Positions 63,936 to 64,000 of a stretch of 64,000 nucleotides of DNA are shown in pieces. The stretch's first letter is position 1. Each line of letters begins with the position of its first letter. The stretch lies in NCBI RefSeq assembly GCF_014282005.1, contig NZ_JACFTD010000002.1:496001-560000 (forward strand). The letters are read 5' to 3'. A model generated the notes under the pieces. The model did no database searches and had not been told where the DNA came from. It saw only the letters and a list, made by a program, of their open reading frames with translations. The position numbers were made by a program, and so were the translations under genes. Source of the stretch: Sporosarcina sp. BP05 (GTDB lineage: Bacteria; Bacillota; Bacilli; Bacillales_A; Planococcaceae).

Positions 63936-64000
63936 TTAAACCTCTTCAAGCTCGAAATAGGGTGCAGCCTGTTCGTATTCAAGATGAACACCTTCAAGAA
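63936..64000 (-). CDS. rpoY: RNA polymerase epsilon subunit RpoY (C-terminal end only)
   Basis: The last 21 codons, ending [15 protein letters not shown] before TAA at 63938-63936. The L-E-Y-E-Q-x3-F-x-x-L-E end is typical of RpoY/YkzG, and the position right before rnjA supports it. The rest lies beyond the window. Confidence 0.85.
   Translation of the reverse strand, partial: LEGVHLEYEQAAPYFELEEV

Overview
The window reads as the chromosome of a low-GC, Gram-positive, endospore-lineage bacterium, most likely a Planococcaceae member such as Sporosarcina (inference). The support is AGGAGG-type ribosome sites with frequent TTG and GTG starts, lipobox lipoproteins, sporulation-type PAS histidine kinases, a Spo0E-like small protein, and many genes whose best-recognised relatives are Bacillus subtilis genes of the ykw/yku/ykq region (ykoY, ykwC, ykyB, ykuF/fadH, ykuL, ykuM/ccpC, ykuU, ykuV, ktrC, rnjA, rpoY). 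No phage, complete insertion sequence, CRISPR array or rRNA was seen.

Layout. 1-1.7 kb: yjcG/yjcH-like genes and a PgpA-family phosphatase. 1.8-5.6 kb: a TAXI-type TRAP transporter with a catabolite-control-like site. 5.7-6.8 kb: an intact tRNA-Val(GAC) and a truncated second copy of its 3' part, bracketing a small DUF6241-like gene. 6.9-15 kb: DNA repair glycosylase, a 47-residue small protein, oxidoreductase, aldehyde dehydrogenase, a membrane PAS kinase, M42 peptidase and MurE. 16-25 kb: release factor 3, an RND exporter, a reductase, a Mn-riboswitch-controlled TerC protein and a KtrB/KtrD K+ channel subunit. 25-30 kb: radical SAM protein, soluble PAS kinase, MarR regulator, lipoprotein. 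30.6-40.5 kb: Spo0E-like protein, YkwC, CheW, YkyB, a GGDEF-EAL protein, FadH behind a FadR box, CbpB/DarB, an MFS exporter overlapping ccpC. 40.6-52.5 kb: one eight-gene operon with an ABC exporter, a protein carrying a (Gly-Glu)11(Gly-Gln)29 tract, a MoxR ATPase, DUF58 and two von Willebrand A proteins. 52.6-58.6 kb: a NorA/Bmr-like exporter and an XRE-cupin/potABCD polyamine operon, both on the minus strand. 58.8-64 kb: a Cys-rich protein, 2-Cys peroxiredoxin, YkuV-type oxidoreductase, KtrC, RNase J1 and the end of rpoY.

How the parts work together. KtrC (61.3 kb) and the KtrB/D channel (23.9 kb) could form one K+ uptake system and, with the c-di-AMP-binding-type CbpB, give a potassium/c-di-AMP theme. 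Peroxiredoxin and YkuV form a thiol-redox pair. The MoxR/DUF58/VWA/ABC operon has the look of a membrane-bound assembly or chaperone machine of unknown substrate and is the best candidate for an undescribed protein system.

The most striking non-coding signal is a dispersed intergenic repeat family (at about 10.7, 17.9, 25.3, 31.1, 32.8, 36.1, 38.0, 54.0 and 62.0 kb). Eleven copies contain a 37-nt unit with constant architecture: outer 6-bp stem, 3-nt bulge, inner 5-bp stem, an AGGAY-type loop, and a 7-nt internal loop. Both stems change by compensatory pairs between copies. A second hairpin module with a constant AAAGARC loop also covaries. The elements sit at gene ends, supply stop codons to neighbouring genes, and two share a 112-bp identical block.
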